Below are positions 8,595 through 17,533 of a stretch of DNA of 60,211 bases, one piece after another. A model generated the notes under the pieces. The model saw only the letters and a list, made by a program, of their open reading frames with translations, was not told the origin of the DNA and ran no database searches. A program made the position numbers and the translations under genes. The stretch's first letter is position 1; each line of letters opens with the position of its first letter. Source of the DNA: JBFMAI01 sp040755725 (lineage in GTDB: Bacteria > Planctomycetota > Phycisphaerae > UBA1845 > Fen-1342); assembly GCA_040755725.1 (NCBI GenBank), contig JBFMAI010000028.1:1-60211 (forward strand), read 5' to 3'.

Positions 8595-10220
8595 TCAGCT
8601 TCCCGTGGGCACGCGGCCCAGGTCCCGCAACAGGTCCCGCCGCGCTTGGGCCCGCGCGGCGGCCTGGTCCCGAAACTGCTGCAACTTGCGCAGCGAGATG
8701 CGGATGTCCACCAGGCCGTGATAGCGGCGGCCCTCGACGCGCGTCCACGTCTCCTGGGTCGCTTCATAAAGCCGTTCACCGTCCACGGTGAGGTTGTTCA
8801 GCGCGTTGACGAAGTCGGTGGGCACCTGCCACTCGGTGTGATAGACGCCCGCCAGCAGGATCCCCGGCGTGCGACCGGTCGTGTCGAGCACGATCTCGCG
8901 CAGGGCCATCTTCTCCCCCGGCCGCGCCCCCGGCTCAAACGCGTGATCGACGACGTTGAGCAGCTCGTCGGGCCACACGGCCTCGGCGGCCCATTCGCGG
9001 ACCTCATCGACGCGGTTGAGCGTCTTGGCGGCCTGCTCCGCCTGCGTCAGCAGCTTGCCGTTGACCGCCTGAAGTTCGCGGAGCTGTCGGCTGAGGACGG
9101 CGTACTGCCGGCCGAGCACCCCGCCGATGGCCAACAGAACCAACACGGCCGCCAGCACCGCCACGCGGGCGCGGCGTTGGAGCGCCTCGCGGGCCGACAC
9201 GGGCCGCTTCGGGTTGAGGAAGTCCAGGGCCAGGGCGCCCTCGCGCCCCAATCCCCACGCCAACCCCAACGCCGCCGAAAACGACCGCAGCTTCGGCGCC
9301 TCGTCGGCCGCCACGTTCAGCGGCCCCGTGGGATCGAACAGCCGCACCGGCAGGCTCAGGCGGCGGTGCAGGCGCTCGGCCAGTTGCGTTTCGAGGCCGG
9401 TGCCGCCGGCGACGACGATTTCGTCCAGGACCGCGTCGGGCTCGGTGGCGCGATACGCCTGGAGTGTGCGCGTGGTTTCGACGACCAGCTCGTTGATGGC
9501 CGCCTCGACCGCCTCGTCCCCGCGGGCCAGGTCGCTCAGCTCCGCGATGGAGATGGTGCGTGAGTCGTCCGGCGGAGCGGGCCCGGCAGCCGGCAGGGGC
9601 ACGTTGACGTTGGCCGAGCGGCTGAATCCCAGCGCGCCGCCGCGGAACACGTCGATTTCGGAGGCCCCGGGGCCGACATCGAGGAACAGCAGCCGCTGCT
9701 CGCTCGCGCCGCCGGTCACTTGCGCGCTGATCAGGTTCGCGTAGGGCCGCAAGCCGATCCGCGTCGGCATCAGCCCCGCCGCCTCGCACGTCTGCCGCAC
9801 GCGGCCCAGCGTCTCGGTCGTGACCGCCGCCAGCAGCACCTCGCGCGCCAGCCCCTGCTCGTCCGTATCCGTGATCACGTAGTCGATCGCCGCCGTGTCC
9901 AGCGGGAACGGCAGTTCCTTCATCGCCTGGAAGCGGACGGCAGCGGCAACCTCGCGGGCCGGCGTGGGCGGCAGGCGCAGCCGGTTGATGACCGCCCGCT
10001 CGCGCGGCACGTCCACCACCACCGCGCGGTGCCGCAGCCCGTGCCGCCGCAGCATCGAGCGGATGAAGTCCCCCAGCGCCTCTGGGTCGTCGACCTCCAC
10101 CCCCGCGGGCAGGCGGTGCGAATGGGCGTCTTCCAGGACGGCGCGCGCCTTGCCCACCCGCGCCACCACCAGGCGCAGGGAGCGCTTGTCCCAGTCCAGA
10201 CACAGCACCTTGCGGCTCAT
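8595..10220 (-). CDS. PilM-PilN fusion (GspL-like) assembly platform protein
   Basis: 541 residues. The first 350 form an actin-like PilM domain: the N-terminal KVLCLDWDKRSLRLVVA phosphate-loop strand, then LFLDVGPGASEIDVFRGG and VVAGGTGLETQLAERL, all typical of the ATPase fold. A single membrane segment lies near residues 370-390 (VAVLAAVLVLLAIGGVLG), followed by a coiled region and a periplasmic PilN-like domain. GspL in type II systems has this same fused layout. It would couple the cytoplasmic GspE ATPase to the inner-membrane platform. I chose the ATG at 10220 because upstream codons in the frame would overlap gspK and read as low-complexity. Confidence 0.8.
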   Translation of the reverse strand: MSRKVLCLDWDKRSLRLVVARVGKARAVLEDAHSHRLPAGVEVDDPEALGDFIRSMLRRHGLRHRAVVVDVPRERAVINRLRLPPTPAREVAAAVRFQAMKELPFPLDTAAIDYVITDTDEQGLAREVLLAAVTTETLGRVRQTCEAAGLMPTRIGLRPYANLISAQVTGGASEQRLLFLDVGPGASEIDVFRGGALGFSRSANVNVPLPAAGPAPPDDSRTISIAELSDLARGDEAVEAAINELVVETTRTLQAYRATEPDAVLDEIVVAGGTGLETQLAERLHRRLSLPVRLFDPTGPLNVAADEAPKLRSFSAALGLAWGLGREGALALDFLNPKRPVSAREALQRRARVAVLAAVLVLLAIGGVLGRQYAVLSRQLRELQAVNGKLLTQAEQAAKTLNRVDEVREWAAEAVWPDELLNVVDHAFEPGARPGEKMALREIVLDTTGRTPGILLAGVYHTEWQVPTDFVNALNNLTVDGERLYEATQETWTRVEGRRYHGLVDIRISLRKLQQFRDQAAARAQARRDLLRDLGRVPTGS

Positions 10221-10254
10221 CCGCAGCACCCGGGTCTCCTCAACGTCCGACCTG

Positions 10255-11496
10255 CTACTCCTGGATGACCACCGTGTCGTCATCCACCGGCCAGGCCAGG
10301 CCGAGCGCCGTCAGTTCACGATGATACAGCACCTGCACGAGCGAGCCACGCCGCTCGATGATCCATTCGTACCGCCGGGCCAGCCGCGTGTGATCGCCAT
10401 AGCCGATGATCTCCACGTGGAATTGCAGGGAACGGGTCGTGAGCCGGTCCTTGAACGGGTCGTACACCGCGGGCCCCACCGCCTGGCTGATCCACGTCGG
10501 CTCCTTGCGCTGGTCGGCGGAAAGCTCATTTCGCAGGCTCACGATGGCCGCCGCGGCCTCCGTCCCCAGCACCGCCTCCAGCACGCGCGGCGACGCGGTG
10601 TTGACGTCGAGCGGCCCCTCCTTCACCTGGCTCTGTCCGCCGCCCGTGCCACCGCCGCCGCCCTGCCCGGCCGGCCGCGGCTCGCGCGACCAGACAGTCA
10701 CGAACGGGGCGATGCCGGGATTCAGCACGCCGTCGGCGTTGTCATACTCCGGGAAGCTCGCCTCCCCGTCGTCCTCGTTCGCGTCGAGCAACCCGTTGCG
10801 ATTGACGTCTTCGCCGTAGATGGCGGCGGCGGTCCACCCCTTCACGAGCAGCAGCTCTTCGACCGTGTCCAGCCGGCCGTTCTTCGTGTAGTACGCCGGC
10901 TCCAGCGTGGTGTAGTACTCGTTCTCGGCCCCGCCCGGCCGGGTTTCGTCGTCCTCGTCGAGCCAGTCCAGCAGCGCGGCGATCAGCTCCGGTGCGTTCT
11001 CCAGGCCCAGGTCCGTCAGCAGCGGCGTCAGCAGCCGCTCGATCTCCTCCGGCTCCGCCGTGTTCAGATTGAGCTTGCCCGCCTCCGGCGTAATGCCGAA
11101 GCGAATGGTGTTGCGCGCGCCGTCAACGTTGGGGGCGACAATGCTGTAACGCCACGCGACCGCGGGCGACGGCTGCTCGAAAATCTCCGTGCGCGAACCC
11201 ATCTTGCGGACGGGGTCGCCCTCGCGGTCGAACGCCGGCGACCAGACCAGCGCGTGCCGAAACTTCTCCGGTACGTCCCACCACGCGGACGAATCGTCGC
11301 CTTTTTCCCGCAGGATTGTGGTCAGCTCTTCCAGCCCGGACAGCGCCGCCAGCCGTGCTTGCTGCGCGTCCCGCTGGGCCTGTGCCCCCGACAGCTCCGC
11401 GCGCACGAAGAACAGGAACCCCGCCATCACCAGGGCCAGCAGGCCGACGACCACCAGGACGACGGGCAGGACGAGCGCGCGGCGCCAACGGGTCAC
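10255..11496 (-). CDS. gspK: General secretion pathway protein K (minor pseudopilin)
   Basis: 413 residues from a GTG that overlaps the gspJ stop in a GTGA. The N-terminus TRWRRALVLPVVLVVVGLLALVMAG is split as a basic stretch then a membrane helix, as in GspK, which lacks the usual Glu at +5. The helix-hairpin-helix-rich GspK core is recognisable from the phrases FGITPEAGKLNLNTA, LLDWLDEDDE and LDVNTASPRVLEAVLG. GspK caps the pseudopilus tip together with GspI and GspJ, and the three genes are adjacent here. The longer open frame upstream is the shadow of gspJ. A Gly/Gln-rich insert (GQGGGGGTGGGQSQ) sits before the last domain. Confidence 0.85.
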   Translation of the reverse strand: MTRWRRALVLPVVLVVVGLLALVMAGFLFFVRAELSGAQAQRDAQQARLAALSGLEELTTILREKGDDSSAWWDVPEKFRHALVWSPAFDREGDPVRKMGSRTEIFEQPSPAVAWRYSIVAPNVDGARNTIRFGITPEAGKLNLNTAEPEEIERLLTPLLTDLGLENAPELIAALLDWLDEDDETRPGGAENEYYTTLEPAYYTKNGRLDTVEELLLVKGWTAAAIYGEDVNRNGLLDANEDDGEASFPEYDNADGVLNPGIAPFVTVWSREPRPAGQGGGGGTGGGQSQVKEGPLDVNTASPRVLEAVLGTEAAAAIVSLRNELSADQRKEPTWISQAVGPAVYDPFKDRLTTRSLQFHVEIIGYGDHTRLARRYEWIIERRGSLVQVLYHRELTALGLAWPVDDDTVVIQE

Positions 11497-12410
11497 GGCT
11501 TTTTCTCCCGCCGGCCCTCGCCTTCCGCTTCCTGCGTGGGGCCGCCTTCCCCCTCGGCTTCCTGCGCTGGGCCGCCAAACTGGTAGATTTCCTGGACCTG
11601 GCTGCCCAGGCGGTGGGCGCGGGCCGTGAACATCTGGTCGGCCGCCGGCAACGCCACGATGACGCTGAAGCGGTTGATGTTCGGCACATCGGGCCCGAGC
11701 GGATAGCGGTTCAGCGGGTAGGTTTCGAGGTCCTGGTCCTCCAACTCGGCCTTGGTGAGCGAATCGAACCCGACCGTGATGCGCACGAGGTGGGGCAGCG
11801 GGTTGCCCTCCGTCACCTCCCACTTCGTCAGCCACTCCACCCCGTCGAAATAGCGGAACTCCAGGTAGCCCAGCTCGTGCGACCACAAGTCGTGCCGCAG
11901 ATACAGCAGGTCCTGGTCCTCGGCCGCCTGCTCCTCCCGCACGAACGGATTGATCGCCCGCCGCTCGGTCCGCAGGACCCCCCCCACGATCGGGTCGCCC
12001 TCCGGCGTCGTCTTCTCGGGGTCGATCCACAGCTCGTAGGTGATCTCGCGCAGGTCGTGCCGTGGGGCCGGCAGGGCCGCGGCTTCGGACTCGTTGTAGA
12101 AGCCGTAGGAATGCGCGGGCGGCAGCGGCGCCGTCAGAAACGTGATCCGCCGCCGATCGCCCGTGAACTGCGTCACCGGGAACTCGATGCCCTGCAAGCC
12201 GACCGCGTTGCGCAGCTCGGCGCCCAGGCGCTCCAGCATCTGCTGCACGATCTGCGTGCGGTCGGCGATGCGGCCGGCCTGCTCGCGGACGGCGAGCGTC
12301 TGCCAGAAGAACGTCAGCAGCGTCCCCAACAGCAGCCCGATGAGGGCGATCGCAATGACCACCTCGAACAGCGTCAATCCGCGCCGCCGAGGAACGCGCC
12401 GCACCATCAA
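11493..12410 (-). CDS. gspJ: General secretion pathway protein J (minor pseudopilin)
   Basis: 305 residues. A class III prepilin leader is clear: RRRG followed by LTLFEVVIAIALIGLLLG, with Gly at -1 and Glu at +5, to be cut and methylated by a GspO/PilD-type peptidase. The globular domain carries the GspJ-like phrase ELWIDPEK and a long beta-rich region. The last 25 residues are an imperfect tandem repeat (QEAEGEG twice) encoded by a local DNA duplication at about 11518-11570. The start overlaps the gspI stop in an ATGA, so H, I, J and K are translationally coupled. Confidence 0.8.
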   Translation of the reverse strand: MMVRRVPRRRGLTLFEVVIAIALIGLLLGTLLTFFWQTLAVREQAGRIADRTQIVQQMLERLGAELRNAVGLQGIEFPVTQFTGDRRRITFLTAPLPPAHSYGFYNESEAAALPAPRHDLREITYELWIDPEKTTPEGDPIVGGVLRTERRAINPFVREEQAAEDQDLLYLRHDLWSHELGYLEFRYFDGVEWLTKWEVTEGNPLPHLVRITVGFDSLTKAELEDQDLETYPLNRYPLGPDVPNINRFSVIVALPAADQMFTARAHRLGSQVQEIYQFGGPAQEAEGEGGPTQEAEGEGRREKKP

Positions 12411-13402
12411 CGGCCTCCGCCCTGCTGCCGCTCATAAGCGTCCCGCAGCCGCATCAAGTCCTCGATGGTGTACTCCCCGTTCGGTCCCGAACCCTGCCCG
12501 ACATCAAAGCCCGGCGGCGGGCCGGGCGAGGGCTCGCCCTCGTTCGGCGGCGGCGCCGGAGGACGCCCGCCACCCGGACGGAACGGCCCCGGCGGCGGCC
12601 CCGGCGGCGGCATTCCGCCCGCCGCCTCGACCGCTTGTCGAATCATGTCCGCCAGCGCGTTGGCGTCGGTGTTCGCACCCCCAGGGCCCGCACCCCCATC
12701 GCCGCGTCCCCCCACCCCGAACTGATCGGCGTACTGGGCCCACTGGGCCGGCACGCCCCCGCCGCCAAGCTGGCCGAGGACAGTGTCCATGTAGGGCATC
12801 AACTGCGCCAGCGTGTCTTCGTCGAGCATTGTCATGAGCTGCTGGAAATCCACCGCCCGCGGATCGAAACCCGGGATCGGCACCAGCCCCCGCAGTATCT
12901 CCGCCGCCGCCTCCGTCATGCCCCCTTGCTCCACGAGGTCCACTTTCGGCGGCGCGGCCTTGAGCATCACCAACTGACGCACGACCTCCGCGCCCTCGCT
13001 GCTGTCCAGCCGGTCCTGGTCGGGTTGCCGCAGGATTTCGATCACCACCCGCCGCAGCGTCTCCTGGTCCTCGCGGTTCACCGGCTCGTGGACGATGCGC
13101 CAGAAGGTGCCCGGCAGCGGCGCCAGGGCGTAGCCGAGCGGCGTCTCATCCGTACAGGCGTATTCCAGCGTTTCGTTTTCCTTCATCAGCGCGGCCAGGC
13201 GCGGATCCAGCCGCACGAGCGCCACCAGGTGCTCCGCCAGCAGCGCGGCCCGCAATTGCTCCTCGCTGAAGGCGGTCATCTCCAGCCCGCCGGCGAGCTG
13301 CGCCCCCAGGAGTCCCATCGCCGCCACCAGCACCGTCAGCGCGATGACCACTTCCAGCAGCACTGCCGACCGCCGACATCGCTTCCACGCCCGCCGCTTC
13401 AT
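12407..13402 (-). CDS. gspI: GspI-like minor pseudopilin with non-consensus leader
   Basis: 331 residues, long for GspI (usually about 120-200). The leader reads KRCRRS, then AVLLEVVIALTVLVAAMG. Aligning Glu to +5 puts Ser at -1 instead of the almost invariant Gly. After the hydrophobic helix the protein has an alpha/beta middle and then a Pro/Gly-rich C-terminal third (from about residue 225) that looks disordered. Position between H and J and the hydrophobic Glu-bearing helix support a minor pseudopilin; the GspI assignment is mainly by gene order. Both ends overlap neighbours by ATGA. Confidence 0.65.
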   Translation of the reverse strand: MKRRAWKRCRRSAVLLEVVIALTVLVAAMGLLGAQLAGGLEMTAFSEEQLRAALLAEHLVALVRLDPRLAALMKENETLEYACTDETPLGYALAPLPGTFWRIVHEPVNREDQETLRRVVIEILRQPDQDRLDSSEGAEVVRQLVMLKAAPPKVDLVEQGGMTEAAAEILRGLVPIPGFDPRAVDFQQLMTMLDEDTLAQLMPYMDTVLGQLGGGGVPAQWAQYADQFGVGGRGDGGAGPGGANTDANALADMIRQAVEAAGGMPPPGPPPGPFRPGGGRPPAPPPNEGEPSPGPPPGFDVGQGSGPNGEYTIEDLMRLRDAYERQQGGGR

Positions 13403-14064
13403 CGGTAATCCTCCGGGTTGTACTCATCTTCCCGGTCGGCCTCGGGGGGCAGGACCGGCGGCCGGCGGACCTCGCCCGTGGCCCGGTTCCACGGCTCGAC
13501 CGTGACCCGCCCCAGGCGGCCATCGAGCGTCACCAGCAGGGCGTTGCCGCCGGCGTCGCGCAGCACCCAACGCAGGGAGTTGCTGGTGCCATCCGGCTCG
13601 AAATTGATCTCGATCGGCCGCTCCAGCTCCTCGACCATCACCGGATCCAGCTCCGTCTCGGGAAATTCGAGCTGGTCGTCCACGATGCGGATCGGCGAGG
13701 GACCCTCCGGCAGCAGTTGTACGGCCTCAATCCACACGTCGGGCAGCAGTACCTCGCTCTGGGCCCAGTCCTCGCGGGGAGTGATGTACAAATGCGGCGC
13801 CTTCAGCGGATCGGCCTGCCGCCGCACGCGCACGCTCCCGTCGGCGCGGATGAGGATGCGATGGCGGCAGGTGGCGTTCATCGCCTCGGCCCGGCACATC
13901 GCCGCCAGCGCCCGCAGCCGATGGGCCGACTCCTTCAAGTGCTCGGCGGTGGCGGCGGTCGTGAAGTCCGGCAGCACGAAGGCCGCCAGCAGCCCGAGCA
14001 GGGCCACCACCAACAGCACCTCCAGGAGCGTGAAGGCTTGTCGGGCCGTCCGGCGCACGAGCAT
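13399..14064 (-). CDS. gspH: GspH-like minor pseudopilin
   Basis: 221 residues from the ATG at 14064, chosen because it gives a short basic leader (MLVRRTARQA) before FTLLEVLLVVALLGLLAAF. Phe at +1 and Glu at +5 are canonical; -1 is Ala rather than Gly. The globular part has the GspH/FimT-style start (LKESAHRLRALAAMCRAEAM) followed by beta strands. It sits between the major pseudopilin gspG and gspI, as in typical gsp operons. An ATG at 14079 would add five residues and cannot be excluded. Confidence 0.75.
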   Translation of the reverse strand: MLVRRTARQAFTLLEVLLVVALLGLLAAFVLPDFTTAATAEHLKESAHRLRALAAMCRAEAMNATCRHRILIRADGSVRVRRQADPLKAPHLYITPREDWAQSEVLLPDVWIEAVQLLPEGPSPIRIVDDQLEFPETELDPVMVEELERPIEINFEPDGTSNSLRWVLRDAGGNALLVTLDGRLGRVTVEPWNRATGEVRRPPVLPPEADREDEYNPEDYR

Positions 14065-14146
14065 ACTCCCGCAATACACGTCACCACGACGGGCCGCGCG
14101 CGGCGACTCGCACCAAGTGACCTAACGTCGGCGCGGGGCCGCCGCG

Positions 14147-14602
14147 TCAGGTGCGCTTCCAGTTGGTGATGTCGTCGTCCGTGCCGGCCTGGCGATCGGG
14201 GCCGGGGCTGGACAGATCGAAGCCGCCTTCGTTGTACCGGCCCGGGGACTGGTAGACGTAGTCGCTGCCCCAGGGGTCCTTGAGCTTGGCCGCGTCCTCG
14301 ATGTAGGGCCCGCTCCATTTGGCCGCGGCCTCCTCATCGTCCGGCTTTTGGACCAGCGCCATCAGTCCGCCGTCTTCCTCGGTGGGGTAACGGCCCATGT
14401 TCAGGCGGTACATTTTCAGGGCGTTGGCCAGGCTGCCCTCGATGGCGGCCTTGGCGAGCTTGATCTCGGTGTCGCGTTGCACCCCGAAGAAGTTCGGCAC
14501 GACGAACGCGGCCAGCAGGCCGATGATCACGACGACCATCAGCACTTCCAGCAGCGTGAAGCCGCGCGCCCGGGACCGTGTTCTGCGTTTCTGCCTGTTC
14601 AT
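14147..14602 (-). CDS. gspG: Major pseudopilin GspG
   Basis: 151 residues from the ATG at 14602. The leader MNRQKRRTRSRARG is followed by FTLLEVLMVVVIIGLLAAF, a perfect class III signal with Gly at -1, Phe at +1 and Glu at +5. The GspG core is unmistakable: an N-terminal helix, LKMYRLNMGRYPTEEDG, GPYIED, DPWGSDYVYQSPG and the calcium-loop-type end DLSSPGPDRQAGTDDDI. It is the main subunit of the periplasmic pseudopilus that pushes substrates through the secretin. It is the best conserved marker that this operon is a type II secretion system rather than a type IV pilus. Confidence 0.95.
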   Translation of the reverse strand: MNRQKRRTRSRARGFTLLEVLMVVVIIGLLAAFVVPNFFGVQRDTEIKLAKAAIEGSLANALKMYRLNMGRYPTEEDGGLMALVQKPDDEEAAAKWSGPYIEDAAKLKDPWGSDYVYQSPGRYNEGGFDLSSPGPDRQAGTDDDITNWKRT

Positions 14603-14653
14603 CGCCGTCTCCGCTAAGTGTGGCCACTCCGTCGAAACCAACCGCCCCTGCCG

Positions 14654-15859
14654 TCACTTCATCGCCGTCGTCGCCATCCGCAGGATCGGCACGAGCAGCG
14701 CGATCGCGATGAACGCGATCATGACGCCCATCAGCAACAACAGCAGCGGCTCAAGCATCCGCATGGTGAAGTCGATCTGCCGGGCCGTGCGCTCCTCCTG
14801 CGTGTTGGCGATTTCCACCAGCACCTTGTCGAGCGTATTGCTCTCTTCGGCCACCGCGATCATATCGACGATCGCCGGGGGGAACACGCCGGCGCTGCTC
14901 AGCGGCCGCGCCAGCGATTCGCCCGCCCGGACGCTCTCGGCCGCCTCGTCGATCGCGTCGGCCAGGATCGCGTTGCCCGTCGAGTCCTTCGAGATCTTCA
15001 GCGACTGGAGGATCGGGATGCCGTTCGACAACATGGTCCCCAGCACGCGGCAGAAACGGCAGATGGAAATCATGGTGTAAATCTTCCCCACGCCGATCAT
15101 GCGCAACTGAAGTCGTGAGCGGACCGCCTGGCCCGCCTGGCTTTGCAGGAACGCGACCGCCCCGATCACCACCAGCACCAGCCCGCCGACCAGCCACAGC
15201 CCGTGGTCCCGCAGCACGTCGCTGATCGCGAACACCACGCGCGTCGGCAGCGGTAGCGCTTGCCCCTCCAGCACCGCGCGAATCTTCGGCACCACGTACG
15301 TCATGATGAACGCGACCGCCCCAATCGCCCCGAACAGCAGCACGCACGGATAAATGAGCGCCCCGATGAACTTGTTCTTCAGCGCGTCCTGGCGGGCCAC
15401 GAATTCCGACAGGCGGGCCAGCACGTCCTCCAGGAACCCGCCCTTCTCACCCGCCCGCACCATCGCCGCGTGCAACTCGGGAAACGCATGCGGGTGGCGG
15501 CGCATGGCGTCGGCCAGCGCGTCACCGCCCGACACGTCGTCGCGCACCTCCCGCAGGATGCGGGCCAGCGCCGGCGACGACGCCTGCTGACCCAGCACCT
15601 CCAGCGCTCGCATGATCGGTACGCCCGCCCGCAGCAGGTCCGCCAACTGCTCGTACATCTGCCCCACCTTGGACAAGCTCACCCGCCGCGCCCGCCCCGT
15701 CAGCACCGACCGCTCCCGCGCCGCCTGCTCCTCCACCTCCACCGGCAACAACGACCGCTCGTCGAGCATGCGCGCGGCGGCCATGGCGCTGTCGGCCAGG
15801 AGGGTGCCGCGCACCTCCTGGCCGGTGGCGTTCCGGGCTCGGTACGCAAACGTCGGCAT
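14654..15859 (-). CDS. gspF: Type II secretion inner-membrane platform protein GspF
   Basis: 401 residues from the ATG at 15859 (MPTFAYRARNATG, the classic GspF opening). Two T2SSF repeats are visible, one around LADLLRAGVPIMRALEVL and one around LGTMLSNGIPILQSLKIS. Membrane segments lie near residues 165-190, 215-240 and 370-395. GspF is the polytopic platform on which the pseudopilus assembles. It is the first gene of the leftward operon; gspE, which usually precedes it, is not here and would have to be elsewhere, perhaps beyond the secretin. Confidence 0.92.
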   Translation of the reverse strand: MPTFAYRARNATGQEVRGTLLADSAMAAARMLDERSLLPVEVEEQAARERSVLTGRARRVSLSKVGQMYEQLADLLRAGVPIMRALEVLGQQASSPALARILREVRDDVSGGDALADAMRRHPHAFPELHAAMVRAGEKGGFLEDVLARLSEFVARQDALKNKFIGALIYPCVLLFGAIGAVAFIMTYVVPKIRAVLEGQALPLPTRVVFAISDVLRDHGLWLVGGLVLVVIGAVAFLQSQAGQAVRSRLQLRMIGVGKIYTMISICRFCRVLGTMLSNGIPILQSLKISKDSTGNAILADAIDEAAESVRAGESLARPLSSAGVFPPAIVDMIAVAEESNTLDKVLVEIANTQEERTARQIDFTMRMLEPLLLLLMGVMIAFIAIALLVPILRMATTAMK

Positions 15860-16118
15860 ATACTCACTCTGGGTCGGCCGGCGACGCAACGCAGCCGCCG
15901 GCCGCCACTTATACCCATCGGCCCGCCCGCGGATGCGGCGGCCAGGGGGCCGCTCCGACGACCCGCCGGCCGGGCAGGTCCAAATGCGGCCTTTGAGCTT
16001 GGGCCGTTGTCGGCTAGATTATGGCGTGAACGTCGGCCGGTGAGAAGCGTTGCCGTTATCGGACCCTGCTCCCGTCCCCCTGAATCACCCCCGCTCGGCG
16101 GCCCTGAGGACTCTGTGA
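15860..16118. promoter_or_regulatory. Divergent intergenic region, gspF / DEAD-box helicase
   Basis: These 259 bases separate the leftward gsp operon from a rightward helicase gene and must hold the promoters for both. No strong -35/-10 match is apparent by eye. An AT-richer patch on the helicase side (around 16014-16028) is the least GC-rich part. Confidence 0.4.
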
Positions 16119-17462
16119 ATGCCTGAGACGATTGCGTCCGAACCCGAATCACCCCCGTCGCCCACCGACGCCGGCTGGGAATCGTTGGCCCTGCCGCAGC
16201 CGCTGCTCGACGCGGTCCAACACGCCGGCTTTCAACAGCCCACCGAAATCCAGCGCGTGCTCGTTCCTGTCGCCCTGGCGGGCAAAGACTGCCTCGGCCA
16301 AGCCCGCACGGGCACCGGCAAGACCGCCGCCTTCACGCTGCCGCTGTTGCACAAGTTGACCCCCGGCGGCGGCGTCCAGGCCCTGGTGCTGGTTCCCACG
16401 CGCGAGTTGGCCATCCAGGTTGACGACCACGTGCGCTTGCTCGCGCACCACACGCCGCTGAAAACCGTGGCCGTGCTGGGCGGCCGTGGCGTGAAGCAAC
16501 AGCTCGCCGCCCTGGCCCAAAACCCCGAAATCGCGATCGGCACGCCCGGCCGCGTGCAGGATTTGATGCACCGCAAGGCGCTGAAGCTGGACGCCATTCG
16601 CGCCGTCGTCTTGGACGAAGTGGACCGGATGCTCGACATCGGCTTCCGCGACGACATCCGCCGCATCCTGGGGGCCGTCCACACCGAGCACCAGACGATC
16701 TTTGTTTCCGCCACGATCGACGACGAGATTCGCAAGCTGGCCCGGTCGTTCATGCACGATCCGGTCGAGCTGAACGTGTCGCGCGACATGCTGACGGTCG
16801 AGGGCGTCACGCAGGGTTTTGTCACCGTGGACCCGGAGGACAAGGCCGCGACCCTGGTCCGTCTGCTCCGGCACGAGCAGCCCACCCTGGCCATCGTCTT
16901 CACCAATACCAAGCACAAGGCCCGCCGCGTCGCGCAGCACCTGAAGCGCGAGAAGATTGAGTGCCGCGAGATTCACGGCGACCTGGAGCAGGAGCGGCGC
17001 GAGCGCGTCATGAAGGCGTTTCGCACGCAGAAGACGCCGGTACTCGTGGCCACGGACCTGGCGGCGCGCGGGCTGGACGTGACGGACATCTCGCACATCA
17101 TCAACTACGACGTCCCCGAAGACTCGTCGGTGTATGTCCACCGCATCGGCCGCACCGCCCGGATGGGCCGCGCCGGCATCGCGTACACGTTCGTCACGCG
17201 CGAGGAAGGCAAGCTCCTGACCGAGATCGAGAAGCTCATCAACAAGGAAATCCCGCGCTTCGAGCCGGCGTGGCTGCTGGCCAAGCCCGGTCGCCCGCCG
17301 AAGGAACCGCCACCCAAAGCCACCGCGCCATCCGACGAGCCGGTGGTGCCGCGCCGGTATCAGGACCCGCGGCTGCGCGACCAGGTGCTCGACGCCCTGG
17401 GATACCGGCCGGTGAAGCGCACGCTGGGCAGCCGCTTCCGCAGCGCCCGCAAACGCCGCTGA
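16119..17462 (+). CDS. DEAD-box-family ATP-dependent RNA helicase (DEVD variant)
   Basis: 447 residues. Helicase motifs in order: Q motif (GFQQPTEIQ, 38-45), Walker A (ARTGTGKT, 62-69), PTREL (93-97), motif II DEVD (166-169), SAT (197-199), then ATDLAARGLD and HRIGRTARMGRAG in the second RecA domain. A basic tail with KRTLGSRFRSARKRR ends the protein and probably binds RNA. Such enzymes remodel RNA duplexes in ribosome assembly or mRNA decay; the nearest common type is RhlE-like. The third residue of motif II is Val where DEAD proteins have Ala. Confidence 0.93.
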   Translation: MPETIASEPESPPSPTDAGWESLALPQPLLDAVQHAGFQQPTEIQRVLVPVALAGKDCLGQARTGTGKTAAFTLPLLHKLTPGGGVQALVLVPTRELAIQVDDHVRLLAHHTPLKTVAVLGGRGVKQQLAALAQNPEIAIGTPGRVQDLMHRKALKLDAIRAVVLDEVDRMLDIGFRDDIRRILGAVHTEHQTIFVSATIDDEIRKLARSFMHDPVELNVSRDMLTVEGVTQGFVTVDPEDKAATLVRLLRHEQPTLAIVFTNTKHKARRVAQHLKREKIECREIHGDLEQERRERVMKAFRTQKTPVLVATDLAARGLDVTDISHIINYDVPEDSSVYVHRIGRTARMGRAGIAYTFVTREEGKLLTEIEKLINKEIPRFEPAWLLAKPGRPPKEPPPKATAPSDEPVVPRRYQDPRLRDQVLDALGYRPVKRTLGSRFRSARKRR

Positions 17463-17488
17463 TCGCGTTGGCATGGCCGCGCCAGGTG

Positions 17489-17516
17489 GCATGGCCGCGG
17501 CCCGGAGCGGCCATGC
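17489..17516. terminator. Perfect 10-bp hairpin between convergent genes
   Basis: The stem GCATGGCCGC (17489-17498) pairs perfectly with GCGGCCATGC (17507-17516) around an 8-base loop. It lies between the convergent helicase and TMTC genes, only 26 and 17 bases from their stops, so it could stop transcription from both sides. There is no U-run, and it may instead be a copy of a short palindromic repeat. Confidence 0.5.
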
Positions 17517-17533
17517 TCGTGTGGAGCACTTCT

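Noticed and set aside
11497..12435. Upstream extension of the gspK frame
   Set aside because: It is the frame-shifted shadow of gspJ; the GTG at 11496 gives the proper membrane leader.
16149..17492. Minus-strand frame of 447 codons opposite the helicase
   Set aside because: Exactly opposite a gene with all helicase motifs; composition is a shadow.
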